A stretch of DNA of 35,381 nucleotides from an uncultured Clostridia bacterium (GCA_946545645.1 CAMNNQ010000112.1:1-35381); one strand, 5' to 3'; counted from the stretch's first letter, positions 7,255 to 15,854 are shown. Notes: generated by a model from the sequence alone, not told the origin. Made by a program: numbers and translations.

Positions 7255-9861
7255 ATGGCCGATGCAAATGCAGCAGGACTGGTCGATTCGGTCGAGACCC
7301 TGGAAGCCAAGATCAACGAGGTAAGAGAAGCTCAGAAGAAATATTCGTCCTTCTCTCAGGAGCAGGTGGACAAGATCTTCAAGGCGGCTGCCATCGCAGC
7401 AAATATGGCAAGGATAAGCCTTGCAAAGCTGGCTGTCGAGGAGACAGGCATGGGCGTTGTTGAGGATAAGGTCATCAAAAACAATTTTGCCGCAGAGTAT
7501 ATCTATAACGCATACAAGAACACCCCTACCTGCGGTATCGTCGAGGAGGACAAACAGGCGGGGATCAAGAAGGTACTGGAGCCTATCGGAGTCGTAGCGG
7601 CTGTCATCCCGACGACCAACCCTACCTCCACAGCTATCTTCAAGACGCTCCTCTGCCTGAAGACAAGGAACGGTATCATCATCTCTCCGCATCCGAGAGC
7701 CAAGAAGAGCACTATCGAGGCGGCGAGGATAGTTTACGAGGCAGCAGTAAAGGCCGGCGCTCCCGAAGGGATCATCGGCTGGATAGATGTCCCCTCGCTG
7801 GAGATGACTACGCTTGTTATGAAGGAAGCTGATATAATCCTTGCGACAGGCGGCCCAGGAATGGTCAAGAGCGCATATTCCAGCGGCAAGCCCGCAGTGG
7901 GCGTTGGAGCCGGCAATACTCCGGCTGTCATCGACGAGACTGCTGATATCAAGCTGGCTGTCAATTCCATTATCCATTCCAAGACCTTTGATAACGGTAT
8001 GATCTGCGCTTCCGAGCAGTCGGTCATCATCGAGAAGAGCATTTACGAAGAAGCCAAGGCTGAGTTCATCGCCAGAGGCTGCCATATCTGCACCCCGGAG
8101 GAGTGTGATAAGGTAAGGCATACTATAATCATCAACGGTGCGCTCAACGCCAAGATCGTCGGGCAGACGGCTTATAAGATCGCACAGCTTGCCGGCTTTG
8201 AAGTCCCCGAGCACACCAAGATCCTTATCGGAGAGGTCGAGAGAGTCGATCTCGACGAGGAATTTGCTCACGAGAAGCTCTCGCCTGTGCTTGCGATGTA
8301 TAAGGCGGACAGCTTTGACGACGCTATGGAGAAGGCCGACAGGCTGGTGCAGGACGGCGGCTTCGGGCACACCTCTTCCCTCTATGTCGATGCTGTTACA
8401 CAGCAGGAAAAGATAGACCGCTTTGCCGAAAGGATGAAGACCTGCCGTATCCTCGTCAACACACCTTCCTCTCACGGAGGCATCGGAGGCCTTTACAATT
8501 TCAGCCTGACTCCTTCCCTTACACTGGGCTGCGGCTCATGGGGCGGCAACTCAGTATCGGAGAATGTCGGAGTCAAGCATCTGCTGAATATCAAGACCGT
8601 TGCCGAGAGGAGAGAGAATATGCTTTGGTTCAGAGCCCCGGAAAAGGTATACTTCAAGAAAGGCTGCCTGCCCTTCGCTCTCAGCGAGCTGGGAACTATG
8701 GGCAAGAAGCGTGCATTCATCGTTACGGACAGCTTCCTGTTCAAGAACGGCTTTACCAAGCCGATAACCGATAAGCTGGATGAGCTGGGTATAGTTTACC
8801 AGACCTTCTCGGATGTCAAGCCCGACCCGACCCTCGGCTGCGCTGTGGAAGGCGTTAAGGTGCTCCGCGCTTTCGAGCCGGATGTTATAATTGCCATAGG
8901 CGGCGGCTCCGCTATGGATGCTGCAAAGATAATGTGGGTGCTCTATGAGCATCCCGAGGCCGACTTCCTGGATATGGCTATGCGCTTTATCGACATAAGG
9001 AAGAGAGTCTATACTTTCCCGAAAATGGGCGAGAAGGCATACCTCGTCTGTGTTCCGACTTCTTCCGGCACCGGCTCGGAGGTAACTCCTTTTGCCGTTA
9101 TCACCGATGAGACCACAGGCCATAAGTACCCGCTGGCTGATTATGAACTGATGCCGAACATGGCTATCGTAGACACCGATATGATGATGAGCGCTCCCAA
9201 GGGGCTTACCGCTGCTTCGGGTCTTGACTGTATGGTACACGATCTTGAAGCTCTCGCTTCGGTCATGGCTACAGATTTCACCGACGGCATCGCCCTCAAA
9301 TCGCTGAAGACTACCTTTGAAAACCTGCCCGAGTGTGTAGAACACGGCCAGACCGCTGTAAGAGCAAGAGAGAATATGGCTCACGCCGCAACTATGGCGG
9401 GCATGGCTTTTGCAAACGCTTTCCTGGGCATAGCTCACTCGCTGGCGCATAAGCTGGGAGCTTATCATCATCTGCCTCACGGCATCTGCTGCGCTCTTGT
9501 GATAACAGAAGTTATGAAGTTCAATGCGGATCCTGTTCCTGCCAAGATGGGGACATTCCCGCAGTATGAATATCCCAATACACTCGCCAAGTACGCTGAT
9601 ACGGCACGTTATCTCGGTATAACCGGCAAGGACGATCAGGAATGCTTTGAAAAGCTCTGCGAGAAGGTCGAAGCTCTGAAGGAGACCGTAGGCTGCAAGA
9701 AGACGATCGCGGAATACGGCATCAAGGAAGAAGATTTCCTTGCGACTCTCGACAAGATGAGCGAGGACGCCTTCGACGACCAGTGCACAGGTGCAAACCC
9801 GCGCTATCCGCTGATAAGCGAGCTCAAGGAGATCTACAGAAAGGTCTATTACGGGAAATAA
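7255..9861 (+). CDS. adhE: Bifunctional aldehyde/alcohol dehydrogenase AdhE
   Basis: AdhE converts acetyl-CoA to acetaldehyde and then ethanol, oxidising two NADH, and is the main ethanol-forming enzyme of many fermenters. The 868-residue protein has the standard fusion. The N-terminal CoA-acylating aldehyde dehydrogenase (about 1-440) has its catalytic Cys251 in the DNGMICASEQ stretch. A linker leads to the C-terminal iron-dependent alcohol dehydrogenase (about 460-868), with the GGGSAMDAAK nucleotide motif, GLDCMVHDLEA and HSLAHKLGAYHHLPHG supplying metal-binding histidines. The ATG at 7255 is chosen because TTGGAGG lies 8 bases upstream; an in-frame ATG at 7228 has no such site. It is monocistronic, with a probable Rex-controlled promoter and a double hairpin after it. 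Confidence 0.97.
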   Translation: MADANAAGLVDSVETLEAKINEVREAQKKYSSFSQEQVDKIFKAAAIAANMARISLAKLAVEETGMGVVEDKVIKNNFAAEYIYNAYKNTPTCGIVEEDKQAGIKKVLEPIGVVAAVIPTTNPTSTAIFKTLLCLKTRNGIIISPHPRAKKSTIEAARIVYEAAVKAGAPEGIIGWIDVPSLEMTTLVMKEADIILATGGPGMVKSAYSSGKPAVGVGAGNTPAVIDETADIKLAVNSIIHSKTFDNGMICASEQSVIIEKSIYEEAKAEFIARGCHICTPEECDKVRHTIIINGALNAKIVGQTAYKIAQLAGFEVPEHTKILIGEVERVDLDEEFAHEKLSPVLAMYKADSFDDAMEKADRLVQDGGFGHTSSLYVDAVTQQEKIDRFAERMKTCRILVNTPSSHGGIGGLYNFSLTPSLTLGCGSWGGNSVSENVGVKHLLNIKTVAERRENMLWFRAPEKVYFKKGCLPFALSELGTMGKKRAFIVTDSFLFKNGFTKPITDKLDELGIVYQTFSDVKPDPTLGCAVEGVKVLRAFEPDVIIAIGGGSAMDAAKIMWVLYEHPEADFLDMAMRFIDIRKRVYTFPKMGEKAYLVCVPTSSGTGSEVTPFAVITDETTGHKYPLADYELMPNMAIVDTDMMMSAPKGLTAASGLDCMVHDLEALASVMATDFTDGIALKSLKTTFENLPECVEHGQTAVRARENMAHAATMAGMAFANAFLGIAHSLAHKLGAYHHLPHGICCALVITEVMKFNADPVPAKMGTFPQYEYPNTLAKYADTARYLGITGKDDQECFEKLCEKVEALKETVGCKKTIAEYGIKEEDFLATLDKMSEDAFDDQCTGANPRYPLISELKEIYRKVYYGK

Positions 9862-9871
9862 TGAAAGATCA

Positions 9872-9898
9872 TCGCCGCGCTGCAAAACAGCGCGGCGA
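9872..9898 (+). terminator. First hairpin after adhE
   Basis: TCGCCGCGCTG (9872-9882) pairs perfectly with CAGCGCGGCGA (9888-9898) around a 5-base loop. It lacks a T-run, so it may protect the mRNA 3' end or act with the next hairpin. Confidence 0.6.
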
Positions 9899-9906
9899 AA
9901 TTGTTA

Positions 9907-9952
9907 AAGCCGTATATCCTGCCCGTTTGCGGCGGGGGATATACGGCTTTTT
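9907..9952 (+). terminator. Rho-independent terminator of adhE
   Basis: AAGCCGTATATCC (9907-9919) pairs perfectly with GGATATACGGCTT (9937-9949), and the right arm runs into TTTTT. On the minus strand it is followed by only three Ts, so it may terminate the convergent YdcF-type gene weakly. Confidence 0.9.
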
Positions 9953-9964
9953 GGTTTCATACCG

Positions 9965-10708
9965 TTATTTCAGCAGAGCCTCGTGTAATATGGCTATCCA
10001 TTCGCGCACCCAGTAGGTGGTGATAAAGCGCAGCTCGGTATCGGCGCTTACGGCACCGACCTTATCAAAGCCCTGCTTTTCGGCTATGAGCTGTGCGCGG
10101 TACTGGTGATAGCCGTCTGTGACCAGAACTATACTGCGGGGGAGACCCATACTGTCCAGCAGCTCTCCGGAGAAGATCAGGTTTTCGACGGTAGTGGTCG
10201 AGCGGTCCTCCATTATTATCCTGCTCTCGGAGATGCCCTTTTCCGTCAGGTAGTTTTTCATGCAGAGAGCTTCTGATATCTCTTCGTCGTCGCCCTTGCC
10301 GCCTGAAACGATGCAAGGGAACTCCGGGTGTTCATTGAGATAGGTAACGGCGGCATCCAGCCTGCGTGCCAGCATTTTTGAAGGCCTCCGGCCTTTGACC
10401 TGACATCCCAGAACTATGACTGCCGAGGGCGAGTCGGGCTCTCTGTTCATAGCGGATATCATCTTAACGGAGCAGACCGCCCCGAAGATCAGCCCCGCCG
10501 CCGCGCAGGCGCAGAAGCAGATGATGACGGCTTTCCCGGCGGCCATACCCCAGAACTTTTTGACGATATCAAAGCGCAGAGTCGCAAAAAGGGCGGCAGC
10601 GGTAAACAGCACACCGACTACATTTCCGTAGTTGATGAAAGGGACAGAAAGCAGGAACAGTATGAGCAGGATGATCTCTGCTCCTGCGAGAAAGAATTTC
10701 AATGCCAT
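9965..10708 (-). CDS. YdcF/SanA-like (DUF218) membrane protein
   Basis: The 247-residue protein starts with two or three hydrophobic helices (about 5-85) and then has a DUF218 domain: SAVIVLGCQVKGRRPS, a central VSGGKG and EDRSTTTVENLIFS, and VTDGYHQYRA near the end. This is the YdcF/SanA/ElyC family, found at the cell envelope and linked in E. coli to envelope integrity and envelope polymer precursors. Its biochemical reaction is not established. The start at 10708 is chosen because CGGAGGAATAC precedes it; an upstream in-frame ATG at 10780 would read into the promoter and lacks a ribosome binding site. It ends against the adhE terminator. Confidence 0.85.
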   Translation of the reverse strand: MALKFFLAGAEIILLILFLLSVPFINYGNVVGVLFTAAALFATLRFDIVKKFWGMAAGKAVIICFCACAAAGLIFGAVCSVKMISAMNREPDSPSAVIVLGCQVKGRRPSKMLARRLDAAVTYLNEHPEFPCIVSGGKGDDEEISEALCMKNYLTEKGISESRIIMEDRSTTTVENLIFSGELLDSMGLPRSIVLVTDGYHQYRAQLIAEKQGFDKVGAVSADTELRFITTYWVREWIAILHEALLK

Positions 10709-10757
10709 TGTATTCCTCCGTTGACAGATCAGCAGCGCTGACCCGGTGTCTTTGAAT

Positions 10758-10787
10758 ATGATAACACATCCGGGAGGCATTTGTCAA
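10758..10787 (-). promoter_or_regulatory. Promoter of the YdcF-type gene
   Basis: On the minus strand TTGACA (10782-10787) and TATCAT (10758-10763) are 18 bases apart, and the -10 is preceded by TGTGT. Confidence 0.75.
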
Positions 10788-10801
10788 TGATCGGGGGCTG
10801 T

Positions 10802-11200
10802 TCAGCTCCGGCAGAAAGCAGCTATGGCTTCTGAGACGAATTCGGCTGTGCCTTCGCCGCCGGCAGAATCGATGTTCCGGCGGAACTCTTCGTTCTCGGG
10901 ATACATTTTTCCGAGGGAGGCGAAGGTCGTCTTATCGCAGTTATAATAATTATCCGTAATGAAGTCACGGAGCTTTGCAGCGAGAGCCTGCGCTTCCGGA
11001 GACTCGGGGGAGCCCTGGCGGAGCTTCCCGAACTCAGCGAAGATGCTCATCATTTTTTCTGCACCTCCCAGCTTTTCTTCCGGGCTCATGCCGGAGGCCT
11101 TTTTGCTGTATTCCTTGAACTGTTCCGTATCTCCCCACTGCTGTCTGGCAAGTTTTTCGTATTCGTTTATCTTTGTCTTGTTAAAAACTGTAAGATCCAT
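10802..11200 (-). CDS. Possible separate TipAS-only product from an internal start
   Basis: Inside the MerR/TipAS gene an in-frame ATG at 11200 (codon 109 of the long form) is preceded 7 bases upstream by a full AAGGAGG (11208-11214). Translation from it would give a 132-residue protein with just the TipAS ligand-binding domain. This matches the Streptomyces tipA gene, where TipAL and TipAS come from one reading frame through an internal start. The same bases also encode KEKGGFKM, so coding constraint alone could explain part of the match. Confidence 0.6.
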   Translation of the reverse strand: MDLTVFNKTKINEYEKLARQQWGDTEQFKEYSKKASGMSPEEKLGGAEKMMSIFAEFGKLRQGSPESPEAQALAAKLRDFITDNYYNCDKTTFASLGKMYPENEEFRRNIDSAGGEGTAEFVSEAIAAFCRS

Positions 11201-11524
11201 TTTGAATCCTCCTTTTTCCTTGATCTCTTTTGCATATCGGATAAGCCCGTCAAGGTGATCCCTCTTCATTGTCAGCAGCTCGATCTGTTTATCAAGTGCG
11301 TCGCTGCCGCAGCCGCGGTCGATGACAGAAGCGATCTCTTTTAACGGGAATTCCAGCTCGCGGTAGAACAGGATCATACACAGCCGGCGCAGAGCCGTAT
11401 CGTCATACAGCCTGTATCCCGTTTCCGTACGCGCGGCGGGCGGGAGCAGCCCGATGCTGTCGTAATACCGGAGAGTGCGTATACTCACTCCCGACATCCT
11501 GCTTACTTCGTTGATGGTCTTCAT
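10802..11524 (-). CDS. MerR-family regulator with C-terminal TipAS domain
   Basis: The 240-residue protein has a MerR winged helix at 1-70 (INEVSRMSGVSIRTLRYYDSIGLLPPA, then TGYRLYDD) and a dimerising coiled coil at about 75-105. A TipAS domain runs from about 115 to the end (QQWGDTEQFKEYSKKASGMSPEE and later helices ending EAIAAFC). In this family TipAS binds drug-like ligands and MerR then untwists a promoter with a long spacer. The start at 11524 follows GGGGGAAAAGC and matches MerR N-termini. Its own promoter has the MerR layout, so autoregulation is likely. A second ribosome binding site and ATG inside the gene could yield the TipAS domain alone. The natural ligand is unknown. Confidence 0.92.
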   Translation of the reverse strand: MKTINEVSRMSGVSIRTLRYYDSIGLLPPAARTETGYRLYDDTALRRLCMILFYRELEFPLKEIASVIDRGCGSDALDKQIELLTMKRDHLDGLIRYAKEIKEKGGFKMDLTVFNKTKINEYEKLARQQWGDTEQFKEYSKKASGMSPEEKLGGAEKMMSIFAEFGKLRQGSPESPEAQALAAKLRDFITDNYYNCDKTTFASLGKMYPENEEFRRNIDSAGGEGTAEFVSEAIAAFCRS

Positions 11525-11574
11525 AGCTTTTCCCCCGATGCTTTTTTCTGCACCGTTTTTCCGGTGCTGATAAC

Positions 11575-11605
11575 AGTATAAACTATTACGCTGCGTAAGG
11601 GTCAA
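11575..11605 (-). promoter_or_regulatory. MerR-type promoter and operator (autoregulatory)
   Basis: On the minus strand TTGACC (11600-11605) and TATACT (11575-11580) are 19 bases apart, the long spacer typical of MerR-controlled promoters. Inside the spacer is a perfect inverted repeat, TTACGC-n-GCGTAA (11586-11598). A 19-base spacer with a centred palindrome is where MerR proteins bind and twist DNA, so the downstream regulator probably controls itself. Confidence 0.85.
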
Positions 11606-11725
11606 GAGGGTCGGGAGCTTTTTGTAGGCATGAACAATTATCTAAGCTGACGGAGTGCGGGATTTGTGCAAGACGACAAGAGAGGAGCAGAGATGGGAGT
11701 TTGTCCAAAAGAGTGAAGAATATTA

Positions 11726-11754
11726 TTGCAATTGTCGGCGGTTTGTGTTATAAT
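11726..11754 (+). promoter_or_regulatory. purB promoter
   Basis: TTGCAA (11726-11731), a 17-base spacer and TATAAT (11749-11754) preceded by TGTGT. The stretch 11606-11725 between the MerR promoter and this one holds nothing recognisable. Confidence 0.82.
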
Positions 11755-11800
11755 ACTATTATGTTTGAATTCAAATCCAGAAGGAAAGAGGTCGGTCTTA

Positions 11801-13237
11801 ATGACAAACAGCTATGAAAGCCCATTCTGCACAAGATATGCCAGCAAGGAGATGCAGTTCCTTTTCTCGGCAGACAAGAAATTCACTACCTGGAGAAGAC
11901 TCTGGGTCGCTCTCGCAAGAGCCGAGATGAAGCTCGGCCTCGGTGTAACAGCCGAGCAGGTAGCTGAGATGGAAGCTCACATCGAGGATATCGACTATAA
12001 CAAGGCGGCAGAGTATGAAAAGAAATTCCGCCACGATGTTATGGCTCATGTGCACACTTACGGTGAGGCCTGCCCCAAATCCAGGAAGATAATACATCTC
12101 GGCGCCACAAGCTGCTATGTCGGGGACAACACCGATATCATCATAATGCGTGACGCTCTGAAGGTCGTCAAGAGAAAGCTGGTCAAGGTCATAGATCAGC
12201 TCGCTAAGTTTGCAGACAAGTATAAGGCTCTGCCCTGTCTTGCCTACACTCATCTCCAGCCCGCACAGTTGACTACTGTCGGCAAAAGGGCGACTCTCTG
12301 GTGCAACGAGCTGCTGATGGATCTTGAAGATCTGGATTTCCAGCTCGGAAGGCTGAAGCTGCTGGGCTCCAAGGGCACCACAGGCACTCAGGCTTCCTTT
12401 ATGGAGCTCTTTGAGGGAGATACCGACAAGGTCAAGAAGCTGGAAAGCCTTATCGCTGAGGAAATGGGCTTCGACGGAGTAGTCCCCGTTTCGGGCCAGA
12501 CCTATTCGAGAAAAATAGATTTTGCGGTTTGTCAGGTCCTGGCTGCGATAGCTCAGTCGGCTATGAAGTTTGGAAACGATGTCAGATTGCTGCAATCCTT
12601 CAAGGAGATCGAGGAGCCCTTCGAGAAGAACCAGATCGGCTCTTCCGCTATGGCTTACAAGCGCAATCCTATGAGAGACGAGAGGATCTGCTCGCTGGCG
12701 AGATATGTTATGGTGGATGTCCTCAATCCCGCTTTCACCGCCGGGACACAGTGGTTCGAGAGGACTCTGGACGATTCAGCCAACAAGCGTATCGCAGTAG
12801 CCGAGGCTTTCCTGGGAGTTGATGCGATACTCAATATCATGCTCAATGTCACTGATCCGGAAAACGGTCTGGTAGTATACGATAAGATCATCCGCAAGAG
12901 AGTGATGGCCGAGCTGCCTTTCATGGCGACCGAGAATATCATTATGGATGCCTGCAAGAAGGGCGGCGACAGGCAGGTGCTCCATGAGCGCATCAGAGAG
13001 CTCTCTATGGAAGCAGGAGCACACGTAAAGCGCGACGGCCTCGACAACGATCTTGCCGACCTTATCGCTGCGGAGCCTATGTTTATGGTCACCCGCGAGG
13101 AGCTGGATGAGATCATGAAGCCGGAGAACTACATCGGGCGCTGCCCGCAGCAGGTAGAGGAGTTCATTGAGAACTGTGTCAAGCCTGTCATTGAGGCCAA
13201 CGGCGTTTCGGACGATGTAGCTGAGATAAACGTATAA
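11801..13237 (+). CDS. purB: Adenylosuccinate lyase
   Basis: PurB removes fumarate twice in purine synthesis: from SAICAR, and from adenylosuccinate to give AMP. The 478-residue length fits the longer lyases of this type. Family features are the N-terminal YESPFCTRYAS, the catalytic His region IHLGATSCYVGDNTD, THLQPAQLTTVGKR, and the fumarase/aspartase signature GSSAMAYKRNP at about 285-295 with the mobile-loop serine. The start at 11801 is preceded by GGAAAGAGG; the longer in-frame extension upstream overlaps the promoter and is rejected. The next gene begins 24 bases later and is probably cotranscribed. Confidence 0.97.
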   Translation: MTNSYESPFCTRYASKEMQFLFSADKKFTTWRRLWVALARAEMKLGLGVTAEQVAEMEAHIEDIDYNKAAEYEKKFRHDVMAHVHTYGEACPKSRKIIHLGATSCYVGDNTDIIIMRDALKVVKRKLVKVIDQLAKFADKYKALPCLAYTHLQPAQLTTVGKRATLWCNELLMDLEDLDFQLGRLKLLGSKGTTGTQASFMELFEGDTDKVKKLESLIAEEMGFDGVVPVSGQTYSRKIDFAVCQVLAAIAQSAMKFGNDVRLLQSFKEIEEPFEKNQIGSSAMAYKRNPMRDERICSLARYVMVDVLNPAFTAGTQWFERTLDDSANKRIAVAEAFLGVDAILNIMLNVTDPENGLVVYDKIIRKRVMAELPFMATENIIMDACKKGGDRQVLHERIRELSMEAGAHVKRDGLDNDLADLIAAEPMFMVTREELDEIMKPENYIGRCPQQVEEFIENCVKPVIEANGVSDDVAEINV

Positions 13238-13261
13238 AGAAAAGAAAAAGGAGTAAAAGAT

Positions 13262-13933
13262 ATGTCAAGAGCAAAACTGGTTCTGCTGATACTTGGTATT
13301 TTCGGTATAGTTTTCGGAGCCATCGGCTTGGGCGATACCATAAAGATCATGAAGGAGGATTATGTCGTCCTTGATACTGTCGGGTCCGGCAAGCTGGATA
13401 CAGGCGATCTGGCAAAGGGCAAGATCTGCTGGGCCTATGACAAGATAGCTGTCGAGAAGACAACGAGATCCTACGGATTTATACCTATGGGCTCAAGCGA
13501 GACACCTTACTATCTCGTTGAAGTCAATGACCATTTCGGCATCTTCAGCGTCGGCAACAAAGATATGCAGAAAAAGATCGAGAAGCTGGCTGACGAGACC
13601 CTTGCCTACGATAAGGGCGAAACCAATAATGAACCAACACCCGTTGAGGTGACTACCAAGGTCATCTCCATGCCGGACAAGGTCAAGGAGTATCTCAAGG
13701 ATTACTGCAAGGAATGGGGAATGGACGACACGGATTATGCAAAGCTTGTAGATGACAGTTGCGTTATCAACTATGTTCAGTATGACTCGATGAAGTGGAT
13801 GCCCTTTATCGGCTTCGGTGTCGGCGCACTTCTGCTCGCTATCTCCCTGATAATGTTCCTCAAGGGCAGAAAGGGCAGGACAGTCTATGTAAATGACACA
13901 TTCGACCCGAATAACTTCAATAATCCCAACTGA
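13262..13933 (+). CDS. Two-transmembrane protein of unknown function
   Basis: I do not recognise this 223-residue protein with certainty. It has an N-terminal membrane helix at about 5-25 and a second at about 179-200 (GFGVGALLLAISLIMFLKG). Between them lies a domain of about 150 residues that should face outside, with TTRSYGFIPMGSSETPYYLVEVNDHFGIFSVGNKDM. A short hydrophilic tail rich in Asn, Asp and Pro ends the protein. The topology resembles small DUF families of Clostridia. AAAAAGGAG precedes the ATG, and it follows purB closely, so it likely shares that transcript without an evident functional link. Confidence 0.75.
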   Translation: MSRAKLVLLILGIFGIVFGAIGLGDTIKIMKEDYVVLDTVGSGKLDTGDLAKGKICWAYDKIAVEKTTRSYGFIPMGSSETPYYLVEVNDHFGIFSVGNKDMQKKIEKLADETLAYDKGETNNEPTPVEVTTKVISMPDKVKEYLKDYCKEWGMDDTDYAKLVDDSCVINYVQYDSMKWMPFIGFGVGALLLAISLIMFLKGRKGRTVYVNDTFDPNNFNNPN

Positions 13934-13951
13934 TACGAAAGCTCACAAACT

Positions 13952-13983
13952 CCTGCTCCCGGAGGGAATGCCGGCGGAGCGGG
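13952..13983 (+). other. Hairpin in the gap before metY
   Basis: CCTGCTCC (13952-13959) pairs with GGAGCGGG (13976-13983), with one G-T pair. It has no T-run and lies about 25 bases before the metY start, too close for a separate promoter. No SAM riboswitch or T-box is visible in this 75-base gap. Confidence 0.35.
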
Positions 13984-14008
13984 GGATCAATGAAAGGAAG
14001 TAATAAAA

Positions 14009-15280
14009 ATGAAGATTGAGACCAAATGTCTGCACGCAGGCTACACACCCAAAAACACCGAGCCGAGAGTCGTTCCCATAGTGCAGAGCACGACTTATGT
14101 TTATGACTCCACAGACGATGTCGCAGCGGTATTCGACGACCCCACCAAGAGCCTGATCTATTCCCGCTTCGAGAACCCGACAGTAATGGCTGTCGAGGAT
14201 AAGATCGCGGCGCTGGAGGGCGGCATCGGTGCGATGTGTACTTCTTCCGGGCAGGCTGCTTCGCTGCTCGCGCTGCTGAATATCCTGAAGGCTGGCGACA
14301 GCTTCATCTCTGCAGCAACAATCTACGGAGGGACAATAAATCTTTTTGCCTTCACACTGAAAAAGCTGGGGATCGAGTGCATCTTCGTGGATGCGGACGC
14401 ACCGGAGGATGAGATCAGAGCTGCTTTCAAACCCAACACCAAGGCTGTGTTCGGCGAGACTCTTGCAAACCCTGCGCTGACTGTTTTCGATATCGAGAAG
14501 TTCGCTAAGATCGCTCACGAGAACGGAGTCCCCCTCATTATAGACAACACCTTCCCGACTCCTATCCTTTGCAGACCCTTTGAGTGGGGCGCTGACATTA
14601 TCGTTCATTCCACCACAAAGTATATGGACGGACACGCTGTTCAGGGCGGCGGTGTTATCGTAGACTCCGGAAACTTCGACTGGACCAACGGCAAGTTCCC
14701 CGAGTTTACCGAGCCGGACGAGAGCTATCACGGGACAGTATATACCAAGGCTTACGGCAAGGCTGCATATATAGTTAAGGCAAGGATGCAGCTTATGAGA
14801 GATTTCGGCTGCTATCCTTCGGCTCAGTCTGCCTTCTATCTCAATCTCGGCCTGGAGACACTGCACGTCCGTATGAAGCAGTACTGCGAGAATGCGATGA
14901 TCGTTGCCAAATTCCTGGAAGAGAATGAGTTTGTTGAATCTGTCAACTATCCCGGCCTGGAGAGCTCCAAGTATCATGAGCTGGCCAGGAAGTATCTGCC
15001 TCTGGGGACCAGCGGAGTCATCAGCTTTACCATAAAGGGCGGCAGGAGCACTGCTGTCAAGTTCATGGACAGCCTGAAGCTGGCCTCCAACGAAGTTCAC
15101 GTTGCGGATATACGCACCTGTGTTCTGCACCCGGCATCGGCCACACACCGCCAGCTCACTGACGAGCAGCTTGCTGCTGCCGGCATAGACGGTGGACTTA
15201 TCCGCCTCTCGGTCGGTCTTGAAAATGTTGAGGATATCCTTGACGACCTCAGGCTGGGCTTCGCGGCTGTTAAGGGCTGA
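14009..15280 (+). CDS. metY: O-acetylhomoserine sulfhydrylase (MetY type)
   Basis: MetY is a PLP enzyme that makes homocysteine from O-acetylhomoserine and sulfide, the direct-sulfhydrylation route to methionine; some members act as cysteine synthases. The 423-residue protein has the N-terminal TKCLHAGY, the substrate loop YSRFENPT, CTSSGQAA for cofactor phosphate binding, DNTFPTP, and the PLP lysine Lys204 in HSTTKYMDGH. The C-terminal ATHRQL and GLIRLSVGLE are typical. GAAAGGAAG precedes the ATG. No promoter is evident in the 75-base gap upstream, so it may be read from purB. Other Cys/Met-metabolism PLP enzymes are close relatives, but length and motifs favour MetY. Confidence 0.92.
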   Translation: MKIETKCLHAGYTPKNTEPRVVPIVQSTTYVYDSTDDVAAVFDDPTKSLIYSRFENPTVMAVEDKIAALEGGIGAMCTSSGQAASLLALLNILKAGDSFISAATIYGGTINLFAFTLKKLGIECIFVDADAPEDEIRAAFKPNTKAVFGETLANPALTVFDIEKFAKIAHENGVPLIIDNTFPTPILCRPFEWGADIIVHSTTKYMDGHAVQGGGVIVDSGNFDWTNGKFPEFTEPDESYHGTVYTKAYGKAAYIVKARMQLMRDFGCYPSAQSAFYLNLGLETLHVRMKQYCENAMIVAKFLEENEFVESVNYPGLESSKYHELARKYLPLGTSGVISFTIKGGRSTAVKFMDSLKLASNEVHVADIRTCVLHPASATHRQLTDEQLAAAGIDGGLIRLSVGLENVEDILDDLRLGFAAVKG

Positions 15281-15342
15281 TAGTGCATTTTCGACGCTTT
15301 TGTTAGGTTTGCACAAAATTATGACATATTTCTGTTAGAGTA

Positions 15343-15371
15343 TAGACAAACAGAGTTTAATGTGTTATAAT
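15343..15371 (+). promoter_or_regulatory. Nudix gene promoter
   Basis: TAGACA (15343-15348), a 17-base spacer and TATAAT (15366-15371) preceded by TGTGT. Confidence 0.75.
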
Positions 15372-15409
15372 AGTAACGATAAGAGATCATTACAGAAAGG
15401 AACCTGACA

Positions 15410-15814
15410 ATGCTGCACGAAAAATCCTGCGGCGCCATAGTTTACAGAAAGTATCATGGCAACACAGAGATATTGCTGATAAAGCATATCAACAGCGGGC
15501 ATTGGTCATTCCCGAAAGGGCACGTAGAGGGCGATGAGACCGAGATCGAGACCGCCAAGAGAGAGATCAAGGAGGAGACCGGTATCGAGGTCAATCTGGA
15601 CCCGACTTTCCGCGAGATCGTTACATATTCCCCGAGAAAGGATACTGTAAAGATTGTCGTGTATTTTATAGCCAAGGCTAAGAATACGGATTTTGTCCCT
15701 CAGGAAGAGGAGATCTCCGAGATCAAGTGGGTCGAGATCGACAGAGCCGCGAAAGTCCTCGCTTACGAAAATGACCGAAGCATCGTAAACAAAGCAAAAA
15801 AGTTTATTATATGA
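15410..15814 (+). CDS. Nudix hydrolase (Ap4A hydrolase-like)
   Basis: Nudix enzymes cut nucleoside diphosphate-X compounds. This 134-residue single-domain protein has the complete Nudix box at about 39-61, starting GHVEGDETEIE and ending REIKEETGIEV, with the metal-binding REIKEE. The N-terminal SCGAIVYR and the HWSFPKGHVE stretch are typical of diadenosine tetraphosphate (asymmetrical Ap4A) hydrolases, and that is the most likely substrate class. AGAAAGGAA precedes the ATG. It has its own promoter and terminator and is therefore monocistronic. Confidence 0.9.
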   Translation: MLHEKSCGAIVYRKYHGNTEILLIKHINSGHWSFPKGHVEGDETEIETAKREIKEETGIEVNLDPTFREIVTYSPRKDTVKIVVYFIAKAKNTDFVPQEEEISEIKWVEIDRAAKVLAYENDRSIVNKAKKFII

Positions 15815-15822
15815 GCTTTTGC

Positions 15823-15854
15823 CGACAGGCCCCGGAAGGTGCCTGTCGTTTTTT
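15823..15854 (+). terminator. Rho-independent terminator after the Nudix gene
   Basis: CGACAGGC (15823-15830) pairs perfectly with GCCTGTCG (15841-15848), followed by six Ts. Confidence 0.92.

Noticed and set aside
13934-14008. SAM riboswitch or T-box before metY
   Set aside because: The gap is only 75 bases and shows a single small hairpin, with no T-box or kink-turn motifs.
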